A stretch of DNA of 56,719 bases from JACKFB01 sp041389525 (GCA_041389525.1 JAWKRR010000051.1:1-56719); one strand, 5' to 3'; shown: positions 43,201-55,794, counted from the first letter of the stretch. Program-made: numbers and translations. Notes: generated from the sequence alone by a model not told the origin.

Positions 43201-44343
43201 GACGGAGGCCCCAGCAGCAGCCGGGACGCGCACCGAGAGCACGTCGGCCCCGGCCGCCGCGACGCTCTGGCCGGCCTCGACCTCGCCGAATACCGTGACG
43301 GCGTCTGATAGATCGGCGAATCCGCTGGTGACCACGGACACGACCTCGCCGCCCCCGATGGCGCCGAAGCCCGGCACGACCGCGTGGACGGTGGGCTCGC
43401 CGGCGACGGTCGGCAGCCAGGTGAACGCGCCGGAGAGCTCGGCCTCACCCGCGTCGACGGTGACCACGACGTCGCCGGTCACCGCGCCGCCGGGGCCCTC
43501 CAACGCTGGCACCACCGCCTCGATGCGGGTGGCCGAGACCACGACCACGTCCAGCAACGCCAGCCCGCCCGCGCTCACCGCCGCGTCGTCGGTGAACCCC
43601 TCGCCCAGCAAGACCACGGGCGTCGCCGCCCAGCGCGGGCCCGCCACCGGCGAGACCGAACGCAGCGCGGGTGCGGCGTAGTACGAAAAGCCCGCGGTCA
43701 ACGAGCCCAGCCCGTCGCCGCTGCGCACGAACACGTCCGCGGGGCCCTGCGCGCCCTCGGGCGTCAGCGCGGTGAGGCTGCCGTCCGGGCCCAGCGCCAC
43801 CGACAGCGCGCGCCGGCCGCCGATGGTCACGACCGCGTCGGCGCCGAAGCCCACGCCGGTCAACCGCACCGGCTCGCCGCCGCGGACGCTGCCCGTCGAC
43901 GGCTCGATCGCCGAGATGACGACTGGCTCTTCGTAGACGAACGCGGACTCGAGCCGCACCTCGGCGCCGTCCACGTCGCGCACCACGACGTCCACGACGC
44001 CCGCGGGGTGCGGCGGCGTGATGACGAAGCCCTCGCGGTCGCTCTCGGTGCGCCAGCCCGCGGCGAGTGTGGCGCCAAAGCGGACCTCGACCACGCCGTA
44101 GAGGCCCGCCCCGCGAATGCGCACCTCCAAGCCGCCGCCGGTGTCGCCGCGACCCGGGGACAGGCCGATGACGTGTAGCGGAACGTCGACATAAGCCTCG
44201 GGCTCGGCGCTCTCGTCGGCGTGAGCTGCTGCGTCGACGACGGCGTCGGGCCGCGGGAACTCCGCGTCAGCGACCACCCCGCAACCCGAACTGCCGAACG
44301 AAATGGCAAAGGCCGCAAATAAGGCTAGGTGAGCCCTCGCCAT
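40243..44343 (-). CDS. Large lipoprotein with IPT/TIG repeats and propeller-like C-terminus
   Basis: 1366 residues from ATG 44343. The signal ends in lipobox SSGC (Cys about 21) and a short Asp/Ala/Glu linker. About six IPT/TIG Ig-like domains follow (pattern: P..G...GG..V.I.G.GF....V..GG; about 45-590). A carboxypeptidase-regulatory-like beta domain comes next (VTVYDRVSGQRVEGAVVVV), then a Cys-rich patch (CGACTTDADCGG, CSGPADCPTGYGC). The final third has repeated WAVGG/WxxG blades (LRAVWATPGGAVWAVGASG), as in WD40-like or YCF48-type propellers. Probably a surface adhesion or scaffold protein; no catalytic residues seen. Confidence 0.8.
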   Translation of the reverse strand: MARAHLALFAAFAISFGSSGCGVVADAEFPRPDAVVDAAAHADESAEPEAYVDVPLHVIGLSPGRGDTGGGLEVRIRGAGLYGVVEVRFGATLAAGWRTESDREGFVITPPHPAGVVDVVVRDVDGAEVRLESAFVYEEPVVISAIEPSTGSVRGGEPVRLTGVGFGADAVVTIGGRRALSVALGPDGSLTALTPEGAQGPADVFVRSGDGLGSLTAGFSYYAAPALRSVSPVAGPRWAATPVVLLGEGFTDDAAVSAGGLALLDVVVVSATRIEAVVPALEGPGGAVTGDVVVTVDAGEAELSGAFTWLPTVAGEPTVHAVVPGFGAIGGGEVVSVVTSGFADLSDAVTVFGEVEAGQSVAAAGADVLSVRVPAAAGASVVDVNVSAGSESAVLAGAYEFRASPRIVEVLPNLGAAAGGTAIVVRGEGFTPEARLSLGPLAAATLEYVDATTLRATTPPGSPGMATVRVEQAGGGDALASGFHFVDVPSLDAMSPPAGSVSGGTLIRVHGAGFVPGTTVAIGGKLARDVNVLGPTLLEARTLSGEPGRADVTLSVPGQAPVVAKSLWLYFDPAAEDGFWGPAIHRNLDVTVYDRVSGQRVEGAVVVVGPVPKTPIRGYTNSAGQITFGRAELSGPQTVTANKEGFAVTSVVGVNASHIALGIDRIPQCSDLSDDVQCSPPPAQSGTLDGSASGGSKGVKIPWGRCDTATTNPGGLCGACTTDADCGGRPCVDIPGQGRYCTVGCSGPADCPTGYGCYSLGGDIGLACVPSGGELRVYCDVTNRYTSSQDAIPYPGVLVGPDGRFKTPTRLGDYAVFCWSGIYADGKFTPERLGVARHQGAYQEGDVVVADLQLNHVMRSDISVVLDRPALGSPFSESAELRTFLDLGGDGVLELPPSAALGRGELSPRLVPALTGDLADASYTFIAVVSSTETPQGYSVIIRKDVTEVDSDRALRLGDAGFEIRPGLPTAVRAMVPVDGALLAVGDRGLITRNTGGDWWFVQASGTTRALHGVSAVAGGAAIAVGEAGLALHYDGLVWRAVPTGDDSETLRGVWMAAEDRAWAVGGTRLLAWDGSSWQLEDSLSAEVNAITGRADADGTSLFLAGANGLFARRTADGALTTVATGTQATLRAVWATPGGAVWAVGASGTALRIDGEIVTATPVPTYRTLRAVWGDASGAIWVAGDFGTLARWDGEAWTDESVRDFTSTLYAISGVAGNTWALGAHELALGPMLGLPEQFTMAEGSDLFHEMSWKTDSTHPAQLVVATVDDTSGPCAACGAYYLLPYDQRSIYARGDVNRIRYPDFTGIYGASEPQSAGRTLTIYRAWLRDDFDFDSAKNNELQAGGWTAYSVLQPTMQPSTLISF

Positions 44344-44466
44344 AGAGCACCTTCGGGGTCCCGATCGAATCAGCTCGATTGGCCCATAGTATAGGAAGGC
44401 GCAAACGAACGTAGCGGGGTTCTGGGGTCCGAACCGCCAAGCGATGGGCAAGGCCCGGCGCCGGGA

Positions 44467-45615
44467 TCAGCGCCCCAAGACCACGCCGGTGAAGGTCTGA
44501 TTGACGTGGACGCCACCGATTTGCTCGCCGTAGGTGGAGAAGCCCACGACGTGATTGTCGGAGAGCAGCGCCTCGACCTCGTGAGCGACGCCTCGGGTCT
44601 CGAGGTCGAGGCGGCGCAACACGCAGTCGAATCCGATGGCGAACGCGGGGTGCGCGACCTGGTCACGGACGGCGTCGAAGGCGGCGGCAGCAGCGACTAC
44701 GCCGTCGCCGCGCGCGCCCAGGGTCAGCCAGTCGCCGTCAGCGACCGCGCAGAGCAGGTAGAGGCTGCCGTCGGGAAGGGCGCGGCCGACGGAGCGCACG
44801 TAGTCGGTGCCCTCGATGTGGCAGAGCCAGGGGTGGTCGGCGAAGACCGCGGTGGTCAGTTCGGCGAGCGGGCGCTTGATCAATCGCGCGTAGACCTCGG
44901 CTGCGGGCTGGCCGTCCAGCTCGTGGATCGTGCGGCCCTCGGCGTCGGTGCGGGTGACGCGGACGCGGATGTGAGTCGGTACGACGTCGTGGAAGTGGAA
45001 GGTCGCGAAGGGCAGCGAGGTCTCGAACAGCACGAAGAGCGCGGCGCCCTCGAGGAATTTGCCGTCGTGGAGGATGTGGGTGGCCTCGAAGTGCAGGTTG
45101 TCGCCGGCTGAGCCGCCGACGAAGGGCAGGTCGCCGACGACGCCGCGGATGGCCGCGGAGAGGCGCTCTTCTCTTCGGCTGAGGCCGTCGACGAGGAGCA
45201 TGCCGAAGGCGGGCGGCGCGTCCAGGCCGCGGGGTGGCAGGCATTCGCCGAGATCGGCGGCCGCCTGCTCGGGGTCTTCGAGGGACGAGAGGAGATACGG
45301 CGTCGCACAAAGCTCGGGGCTGCTAATGACCGCGGCGGTGATGCCGCCGACATGGAAGCCGCCGCGTCCGATCTGTCCAGCCGATGTGCATCCTACGACG
45401 GTGTGCTGGGGGAAGGTTGTCGCGAGTCGGCGTCCCAGTCTGCCGAGGTCATATTGCGGCGCAACAAAGACCAGCATGAGGCCGGGAGGCGCAGCGAAGA
45501 GGGCACGGGCCAGCTCGTCGATGGCCGCGTCGGGGTCGGGGGCGACGGTGCGCGCGTGGACGGCGGTGAGTCGGTCGGTCGTGCGATGATTCCGAGCAGA
45601 GTGACTAATGAACAT
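44467..45615 (-). CDS. FIST-domain sensory protein
   Basis: 382 residues from ATG 45615; an in-frame start at 45666 is possible but gives an unusual leader. FIST_N features include LMLVFVAPQYDLGRL, TVVGCTSAGQIGRGG and FVGGSAGDN. FIST_C features include HPWLCHIEGTDYVRSVG and VVGFSTYGEQIGG. FIST domains bind small molecules such as amino acids and are usually linked to signalling. The gene is 39-90 bases downstream of the GGDEF/EAL protein gene on the same strand, so it may tune c-di-GMP turnover. Confidence 0.85.
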   Translation of the reverse strand: MFISHSARNHRTTDRLTAVHARTVAPDPDAAIDELARALFAAPPGLMLVFVAPQYDLGRLGRRLATTFPQHTVVGCTSAGQIGRGGFHVGGITAAVISSPELCATPYLLSSLEDPEQAAADLGECLPPRGLDAPPAFGMLLVDGLSRREERLSAAIRGVVGDLPFVGGSAGDNLHFEATHILHDGKFLEGAALFVLFETSLPFATFHFHDVVPTHIRVRVTRTDAEGRTIHELDGQPAAEVYARLIKRPLAELTTAVFADHPWLCHIEGTDYVRSVGRALPDGSLYLLCAVADGDWLTLGARGDGVVAAAAAFDAVRDQVAHPAFAIGFDCVLRRLDLETRGVAHEVEALLSDNHVVGFSTYGEQIGGVHVNQTFTGVVLGR

Positions 45616-45705
45616 GGTGCACCAGACGCGGGGATGAAGTTGGGCTCGCGGTGACTCTGTGGACATCGGCGCGACGCAGTGTCGGGATGACCGGAATTCG
45701 TCGTG

Positions 45706-47718
45706 TCATGCCAGGGGGGCGTCGGCTTGGAGCATCGCTGTCATCCCTTCGATGGGCAGCGGTTCGCTGAACAGGAAGCCTTGGATCTCATCGCAGCGGT
45801 ATGCGCGCAGGAAGAGGGCTTGCTCGCGGGTCTCGACGCCCTCGGCGACCACACGGAGGTCGAGGCTCTTGGCCATGGCGATGATGGCCTGGACGATGGC
45901 GGCGTCGTTGGCGTTGTCGACCATGTCGGTCACGAAGGCGCGGTCGATCTTCAGGGTGCGGATGGGGAAACGGCGCAGGTAGCTCAGCGACGAGTAGCCG
46001 GTGCCGAAGTCGTCGATGAAGAACTCGATGCCCAGGCGGCTGAGGGCCTCCATCTTCGCGATGGTGCCTTCGGTGTCCTCGATGAGTGAGCTCTCGGTGA
46101 CCTCCAGGCCCAGCAGGCGCGGGTCCAGGTCAGCGGCGGCCAGGGCCTCGCGCACCTTCTCGACGAGACGGGGGTCCTGAATTTGCTGCGCGGCGATGTT
46201 CACGGCGACCGGGATGGGGCGACCGAGCTCGGTCTGCCACGCCTTGGCTTGGCGGCAGGCTTCGCGCAGCACCCACTGGCCGATCGGCATGATGAGGCCG
46301 GTCTCTTCGGCGATCGGGATGAACTCGGAGGGGCCGACGGGGCCAAGCTCCTGGTCGTCCCAGCGCAGCAAGGCCTCGACGCCGCCGACGCGGCGGGTGA
46401 CCACGTCGACTTTGGGCTGGTAGTGGATGCTGAAGGCTTCGGCGTCCAGGGCCGAGCGGAGGCGGTGCTCGATGTGGTAGCGGCGGGCGGCGGCCGCGTC
46501 GAAGGTCGCCGTGTAGAAGCGGCAGCGCCCGCCGGCGGCTCCGCGCGCGTTTCGCAAGGCGGCGCCTGCGTGGGCGAGCAGGTTGTCGGGGTCGTTGCCG
46601 TCGTCGGGGTACACGCTCGCGCCGACCTTGGAGGTCAGCGTGTAGGTGCGGCCGTCGCGGCTGAAGGTCTCGTCGATGGCGCGCGTGACGGCCACGGCGG
46701 CCTCGGCGGCGGCGTTCTTCGAGCCCAGCGACGGCACGAGCACCACGAACTCGTCGTCCTGCCAGCGTCCGACGGTCACGGTCTCGCCCATCGCCTTCAC
46801 GAGGCGCTCGGCCACGTCGATGAGCACCAGGTCGCAGGCCTCGCGACCCAGCGCGCTGTTGAGGGCGCCGAACTGGTCGAGGTCGGCGCGGATGACGGCG
46901 ATGCGTCGCCCGAGGCCGGCCACCCAGCGCATGTCGTGCTCGAGGCGGTCGCGGCAGAGGCGCCGATTCGGCAGCCCCGTCAGCCGGTCGTAGTAGGCGT
47001 CGCGGGCCGCCTGGGCGCGAAACCAGACGGCGCGCTGGTCCCGCTGCATCTCGGTCTCGGCGATGGCGGCGAGGCGCAGCAGGCGAGTCGACTCGGCCTC
47101 CGTGAGCGTGCGCGCCTCGGTGTCGAAGACGGCCAGGGTGCCCAGGGCTTGGTTGGTGGGCCCGCGCAGCACCGCCCCCGCGTAAAAGCGGATGTAGGGG
47201 TGGCCCGTGACCATCGGGTTGTTCGCGAAGCGCGAGTCGAGGCGTGCGTCCTCGACGACGAAGAGCTCGCGCTGGACGATGGCGTGCGCGCAGAACGACG
47301 TATTTCTCGGTACTTCCGAGATGTCTGTGCCGAAGGTCGACTTGTTCCAGACGCGCTCGCGGTCCACCAGCGTCATCAGCGCCATGGGCGCGCCGAAGAC
47401 GTCGGCGGCGAGCTCGGTGTAGCGGTCGAAGCGGCGCTCGCGGCCCGTGTCGAGCAGCTGCGACGCATAGACCTCGGCGAGTCGCTGGCCCTCGATGGCC
47501 GGGATCGGGGCGAGGCCGCTGCCGGGGTGGCTGCCCTCGAGGCGGGCGCGGCGCTGGGCGATGGTGCTCACCGGTGGCGCGTCGGGGCGCCGAGAGTCCA
47601 CCGGCACCACGACCGCCGCGAACTGATTCGGCATCGGCCCGTCGAACGCGCCCGAACGCTCAGGTACCTCCGCGTCCAGGTCGCGGGCGAGAGCAATGTG
47701 CGTGGGACGGGTCGCCAT
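45706..47718 (-). CDS. GAF-GGDEF-EAL c-di-GMP phosphodiesterase with degenerate GGDEF
   Basis: 670 residues from ATG 47718. Order: GAF domain (about 80-230; NTSFCAHAIV, IRFYAGAVL), GGDEF domain (about 240-400), EAL domain (about 410-660). The cyclase signature is QDDEF instead of GGDEF (about 318), so cyclase activity is probably lost, though GTP binding may remain. The EAL domain keeps its catalytic motifs: EALLRW (about 446), ESSLIED, DDFGTGYSSL, KIDRAFV and AEGVET. It is therefore a likely c-di-GMP hydrolase controlled by a GAF-sensed ligand. The FIST gene follows. Confidence 0.92.
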   Translation of the reverse strand: MATRPTHIALARDLDAEVPERSGAFDGPMPNQFAAVVVPVDSRRPDAPPVSTIAQRRARLEGSHPGSGLAPIPAIEGQRLAEVYASQLLDTGRERRFDRYTELAADVFGAPMALMTLVDRERVWNKSTFGTDISEVPRNTSFCAHAIVQRELFVVEDARLDSRFANNPMVTGHPYIRFYAGAVLRGPTNQALGTLAVFDTEARTLTEAESTRLLRLAAIAETEMQRDQRAVWFRAQAARDAYYDRLTGLPNRRLCRDRLEHDMRWVAGLGRRIAVIRADLDQFGALNSALGREACDLVLIDVAERLVKAMGETVTVGRWQDDEFVVLVPSLGSKNAAAEAAVAVTRAIDETFSRDGRTYTLTSKVGASVYPDDGNDPDNLLAHAGAALRNARGAAGGRCRFYTATFDAAAARRYHIEHRLRSALDAEAFSIHYQPKVDVVTRRVGGVEALLRWDDQELGPVGPSEFIPIAEETGLIMPIGQWVLREACRQAKAWQTELGRPIPVAVNIAAQQIQDPRLVEKVREALAAADLDPRLLGLEVTESSLIEDTEGTIAKMEALSRLGIEFFIDDFGTGYSSLSYLRRFPIRTLKIDRAFVTDMVDNANDAAIVQAIIAMAKSLDLRVVAEGVETREQALFLRAYRCDEIQGFLFSEPLPIEGMTAMLQADAPLA

Positions 47719-47778
47719 GGATTAGCTTAGCGACGGGATCGCCCCGATCCTGAGCCCTTTCGTTTCGCAGTGCGGCAA

Positions 47779-51462
<3,684 letters not shown>

Positions 51463-51493
51463 GAACAGGCCTCCGGCAATCGGGCGTGAAAGG

Positions 51494-52405
51494 TCAGGAT
51501 CTCGAAGTGTGGGCTGCGCCGTTCGCGCGAGGTCGGCGCACACGCGCGACCTCAAACCCGGCGGCGGTAAGCAGCTCGCGGAGGCGCTCCGGGCGACCCC
51601 GCTGTTCTGGTGGTCGAAGCTGGCGACCGCCTGGGCGTGGCCGTGGGCCGCCAGCGCGGTGCCCGACAGCAGGCCGCCGGGGCGCAGGACTCGCGCGCAC
51701 TCGGCCAGCACGCGCGCCGGCTCGCGGGTCCAGGCCAGCGCGGTCATCAGCAGCACCCGCGTCGAAGGCCGCGGCCTCCATGGGCAGGGCGTGCATGTCG
51801 CCGCGCACGAAGCGCAGGTTCGGCACGTGCGCGAGGCGCTCGCGGCCGGCGGCGACGACCTTGTCGCTGATGTCCACGCACGTCACCGAGCGCGCCCGCG
51901 GCGCCAGCATCTCGGCCACGGCGCCGTCGCCCGACGCCACGTCCAGCACGTCGCCGGCGGTGACGAGGCCGAGCACACCGCGCGCGAGGGATTCCCAGGT
52001 GCGACCGGGCGAATAGTGGCGCGCCATCTGGCCGGCGACGCTCTCGGCCCAGGTGCCGCCGGCCGCGCGCTCGCGCACGACCCTGGTCGGCGCGCGCCCG
52101 GTCTTGGGCCAGCAGCGGGTCGGTCGTCGTCTCGCGCAGCAAAGCCGCCACGTCCGCTGTGCGGCCTCACCCATGGCGTCTTCGGCGAGCGCGTACCAGG
52201 AGAAGCTGCCCTCACGCCGGTCGCGCACCAGCGAGGCCTCGCGCAGTCGCCCGAGGTGTGTCGAGACCCGCGACTGGCTCAGGCCCGTGACCTGGCAAAG
52301 CTCGGCCACCGTCGGGGCCTCGTGGCCGAGCAGCGCCATCAACCGAATCCGCGTGGGGTCGGCCAAGAGGCGCAGGAGGTCCGAGCTGTCGGAGAGGTTC
52401 GGCAT
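51494..52405 (-). pseudogene. ArsR-type regulator fused to SAM-dependent methyltransferase (frameshifted)
   Basis: It starts at ATG 52405. Residues 1-85 form an ArsR winged helix (LADPTRIRLMALLGHEAPTVAELCQVTGLSQSRVSTHLGRL). The methyltransferase part has the SAM motif VLDVASGDGAVAE and FDAVLLMTALAWTREP. At least three frame changes occur (near 52160, 51750 and 51600), each mendable by small insertions. It lies upstream of metH on the same strand. ArsR-type regulators controlling the methionine cycle through S-adenosylhomocysteine (the SahR type) are known, so that role is inferred. The palindromes at 52410-52432 may be its operator. Confidence 0.78.
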
Positions 52406-52409
52406 CGCC

Positions 52410-52432
52410 GTATCTTGATACGCGGATATCCG
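52410..52432. promoter_or_regulatory. Twin palindromes upstream of the ArsR-methyltransferase gene
   Basis: GTATC and GATAC arms with a TT spacer (52410-52421) lie next to the perfect palindrome CGGATATCCG (52423-52432), 4 bases before the ATG. The AT-rich composition contrasts with its surroundings. It is a candidate ArsR/SahR-like operator in the divergent promoter with the SQR-like gene. Confidence 0.6.
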
Positions 52433-52590
52433 TGCGATCGCAAGCTTGGAAGCGGCGTCGGCGCGCTGTGCGAAATCGCCCAATCGACCGCGTCTTCTGA
52501 CACGGCCGGCGGCCGCGTCCCACAATTCCAGGCACTTCCGGTTGGAGCGCCCCTTGCACATCACAGGTGTCGCAACCCACGGAGGCCCCC

Positions 52591-53765
52591 ATGAAACGCC
52601 TCATCATCCTCGGCGCCGGCACCGCGGCTCGGCCATGGCCCATCGGCTGGTCCGCGCCCTCGACGCGCGAGTGGCGCGTCACGGTGATCGACCAGGACGA
52701 CGCGCACATCTACCAGCCGGGCCTGCTGTTCGTGCCTTTCGGCCAGTCCGCACCTCACGAATTGGTGCGCTCGCGGCGCGACCTGCTGCCGCCCGAGGCC
52801 GAGTTCATCATCCGCCGCTCGACCGCGTCGACGCCGAAGACAACCGCGTCGTGTTCAAGAACGGCCGCGACCTGGGCTACGACGTGCTCATCATCGCCAC
52901 CGGTACGCGCACCGCGCCCGAGGAGCTTCCCGCCTGACGGGCGCGGGCTGGCTCGAGCACAGCTTCGACTTCTACACCCTGGAGGGCGCGACCGCGCTGG
53001 CCCACGCGCTGTCCAAATTCCAGGGCGGCCGCGTGGTCGTCAACATCGCGGAGATGCCGATCAAGTGCCCGGTCGCGCCGCTCGAGTTCGCGCTGCTGGC
53101 GGACGCCTACTTCACCGAGCGCGGGATGCGCGAGGTGGTCGAGCTCGTCTATGTCACGCCGCTGGACGGTGCGTTCACGAAGCCGCCGCGTCCGAGGCCC
53201 TGGGCGGGCTGCTGGCTGAGCGCGACATCGAGGTGGTGACCGACTTCAACGTCGCGTCGGTGGACGGCGCCCTGGGAAGCTGACCGGCTACGACGGGCGC
53301 GAGGTGGGCTTCGACCTGCTGGTGTGCGTGCCGCCGCACCGCGGGGCCGAGCTGATCTCCCGCTCGGGGCTCGGCGACGACGCGGGCTTCGTCCCCACCA
53401 ACCGCCACACGCTGCAGTCGCGCGCCTACGCGAACATCTTCGTGCTGGGCGACGCGACGGACGTGCCGACCTCGAAAGCCGGCTCGGTGGCCCACTTCCA
53501 GAGCGAAGTCCTCATCGAGAACATCATGCGCTTCCTGCGCGATGAGCCGCTGGCGCCCGACTTCGACGGCCACGCGAACTGCTTCATCGAGACGGGCTTC
53601 GGCAAGGCGATGCTCATCGACTTCAACTACAAGACCGAGCCGCTGCCGGGTCGATTCCCGCTGCCGGGGCTGGGCCCCTTCACCCTGCTCGAAGAGAGCC
53701 ACGTCAACCACTGGGGAAAGCTCGGGTTCCGCTGGGTTTACTGGAATCTGCTGGTAGGGACGTGA
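52591..53765 (+). pseudogene. Sulfide:quinone-oxidoreductase-like FAD protein (frameshifted)
   Basis: ATG 52591 follows GGAGG. Across several frames the sequence reads as one flavoprotein: MKRLIILGAGTA, VTVIDQDDAHIYQPGLLFVPFG (an SQR-type FAD-binding hallmark), YDVLIIATGTR, PIKCPVAPLEFALL (a reactive-Cys region), FVPTNRHTLQSRAYANIFVLGDATDVPTSKAGSVAH, and FIETGFGKAMLIDFNY near the end. Frame breaks occur near 52630, 52670, 52820, 52935, 53190 and 53275, each fixed by adding 1-2 bases. SQR-type enzymes oxidise sulfide or related sulfur compounds and reduce quinone. The following DsrC-like and DsrE-like genes support sulfur metabolism. Confidence 0.82.
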
Positions 53766-53813
53766 CATCCCCATCGACCACCGGCTGGCGATGGCCGGCA
53801 AATGGAGCTGAGT

Positions 53814-54789
53814 ATGGACGCCGTTCGGACGACGGGTGGGGCGAGCATCGAGGCGAAGCTGGACCAGCTCTCGGCGCAGGTGGCGCTGTTGGTGCGGAAG
53901 CAAGACGCCGCCAGTGAGATGTGGGCGGAGTTCTCGCCGATTGTGCGCGAGGTGATGCGGGTCGGCGCCGACCGCCTGGAGTCGCTGGAGCAGCGTGGCT
54001 ATTTCGCGTTCGGGCGCGAGCTTGTTGAGCGTGGTCGACCAGGTGGTGACTCACTATTCGCCTGAGGACGTGCGCGAGCTGGCCGGGCAAGTGGTCAATA
54101 TCGTCGACACGGTGCGGCGGATGACGCAGCCGGCGGTGCTGGCGGCTGCGGGCGGGGCCAGCGAGGCGGTCGAGGGCGCGGGGACGTGGAGCCGAAGGGC
54201 CTGCTCGGGATGCTCAAGACCAGCCGCGACGAGGAGGTGCGGCGCGGATGGCGGTGCTGCTCGAGGTGCTGCGGCATGGGTCGCGCGGCGGCTGGCGCAG
54301 AGGCGACGACGCGGCCCGGGGCGAAGCCGCCGGTGCATCGCGCGCTGGCGAGGCTGGCGCCGACGGGGCGGCACGCCGTGGCGGACAGCGGACCGAAGGC
54401 GGCGCCCCGCGTGGTGGCGCGGCCGGCGCGGGTCAGTGCGCCTGCCAAGCAGGCGGCGCCTGGGAAATCGGCGGGGCTCAAGGCGCTGCCCGACGTGGGC
54501 GTGGCGCTCGACGCCGAGGGCTTCCTGGCGGACGCGACGACGTGGAGCCTCGACGTCGCGCGGGCGCTCGCCGCCTACGAGGGCATCAGCCCGCTGACCG
54601 ACGCGCACATGTCGGTGATCCAGCACGCCCGCGAGCTTTACACGGCCGCAGGGGGCCTCGCCCAACGTGCGCCGACTCGCCAACAGCTCCGGCGTGGGCA
54701 CCGCCGCGCTGTATCAGCTCTTTCCGCGGGCTCCGGCGAAGACCGTCGCCCGCATCGCAGGAATTCCAAAACCAGTGGGGTGCATCTAA
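53814..54789 (+). pseudogene. DUF1641-DsrC/TusE fusion protein (frameshifted)
   Basis: It starts at ATG 53814 (GGAG six bases upstream; ATG 53802 is possible). The N-terminal half is DUF1641-like: FSPIVREVMRVGADRLESLEQRGYFAFGREL, VVTHYSPEDVRELAGQVV, EPKGLLGMLKTSRDEEVRRG. An Ala/Pro/Lys linker follows (about residues 170-220), then a DsrC/TusE domain (VALDAEGFLADATTWS, ISPLTDAHMSVI, GIPKPVGCI with the conserved penultimate Cys). The second Cys of true DsrC is replaced by Ala in KTVARIAG. Frame changes lie near 54020, 54184, 54245, 54285 and 54655. The linker-DsrC part is continuous with no stop, supporting a real fusion. Its TAA overlaps the next ATG. Confidence 0.75.
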
Positions 54790-55301
54790 TGGTCGTCGCA
54801 AATCGCCGAATCGCCACGGACTCGAACATGGAGTCGGAGGCGCCCAACCGCAAGGTCGCCATCATCTGCTCGAAGGGCGGTCTGGACGAGGCCTACCCGG
54901 CGCTCATCCTGGCCAACGCCGCGCGCATGTCGGGCATCGACGCGTTCATCTTCTTCACCTTCTACGGCCTCGACGTGGTCACCGAGTCGAAGGTGGACCA
55001 CCTGCACGTCAACATGGTCGGCAACCCGACCAGCCCCATGCCCGCGATGGTCGCAGGGCTGCCCGGCATGCAGGGCCTGGCGGCGTCCATGATGAAGAAG
55101 CGCATGGACGAGATGGAGCTGCCGACGGTGCGCGAGATGATCGAGATCCTCGACCAGTCCGGCGCCGAGCTTTACGGCTGCGAGCTGGCCATGGACATGA
55201 TGAAGCGCACCCGCGAGGACCTGCTGCCCCAAGTGCGCGACGTCATCACGGCCGGCGACTTCTACGAGCTAGCCGACGGCGCCCAGATCATTTTCACGTA
55301 G
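54789..55301 (+). CDS. DsrE/DsrF-like sulfur-relay family protein
   Basis: 170 residues from ATG 54789, overlapping the preceding TAA. The core KVAIICSKGGLDEAYPALILANAARMSGIDAFIFFTFYGLDVV is DsrE-type, with Cys in ICSKG and in YGCELAMDMM. The pattern matches the DsrE2 or peroxiredoxin-like group (MVGNPTSPMPAMVAGLPGM). Such proteins relay persulfide sulfur. It follows the DUF1641-DsrC gene and probably acts with the SQR-like protein in sulfur oxidation or trafficking. The frame is intact, in contrast to upstream genes. Its own N-terminus has a short non-conserved leader. Confidence 0.88.
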   Translation: MVVANRRIATDSNMESEAPNRKVAIICSKGGLDEAYPALILANAARMSGIDAFIFFTFYGLDVVTESKVDHLHVNMVGNPTSPMPAMVAGLPGMQGLAASMMKKRMDEMELPTVREMIEILDQSGAELYGCELAMDMMKRTREDLLPQVRDVITAGDFYELADGAQIIFT

Positions 55302-55323
55302 GCAGCGCCTCGCGAAATCGCGA

Positions 55324-55794
55324 CTAGCGCATCGCCAGGGTCGGGCTGGCGGGGGACGACGGCTCCCACTGGACCACGATGAGCCCGGCGGTGACGATGG
55401 CGCAGCCGACGAGGCGGCGCGGGGTCAGCGGCTCGATGCCGGCGGCCGACAAGAAGAGCATCGCGACGACCGGATAGGCCGACGTGAACGCGATAGCCGA
55501 CGACGCGCTGGTCACGCGCAGCGCGTACAGCAGGCAGAGCAGCCCGGCGATCGTCGACGCGCCAGCCCCGATCGACCACGCGATCGCCGTGGCGTCCGGC
55601 ATCACCGCCGGAGCCGCCCGACGCGCCATCCACCAGAAGACGGGGATCGAGAGCACGAACGGGATCGCGTACGCCCACTGGACATCCAGCGGGTGCGCCA
55701 GCGACACCGCGCGCTTGTTCGCGAAGCCCCAGAAGCCCCAGAGCAGCGTGGCACAGCAGAGCAAAAAGGCAGGTCCGCCCATCACCAACTCCAC
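55324..55794 (-). CDS. EamA/DMT-type membrane protein (single domain)
   Basis: 156 residues from ATG 55794 with about five hydrophobic helices (FLLCCATLLWGFWGFANKRAV, AYAIPFVLSIPVFWWM, STIAGLLCLLYAL, SAIAFTSAYPVVAMLFLSAAG, GCAIVTAGLIVV). LLWGFWGFANK and TSAYPVVAMLF resemble one EamA repeat of drug/metabolite transporters, which usually have two. As a half-length protein it probably dimerises. The substrate is unknown. It converges on the DsrE-like gene with 22 bases between. Confidence 0.8.
   Translation of the reverse strand: MELVMGGPAFLLCCATLLWGFWGFANKRAVSLAHPLDVQWAYAIPFVLSIPVFWWMARRAAPAVMPDATAIAWSIGAGASTIAGLLCLLYALRVTSASSAIAFTSAYPVVAMLFLSAAGIEPLTPRRLVGCAIVTAGLIVVQWEPSSPASPTLAMR

Noticed and set aside
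52406..52590. A SAM or SAH riboswitch upstream of the ArsR-methyltransferase/metH pair
   Set aside because: No recognisable riboswitch core was seen; the palindromes at the start better fit a protein operator.
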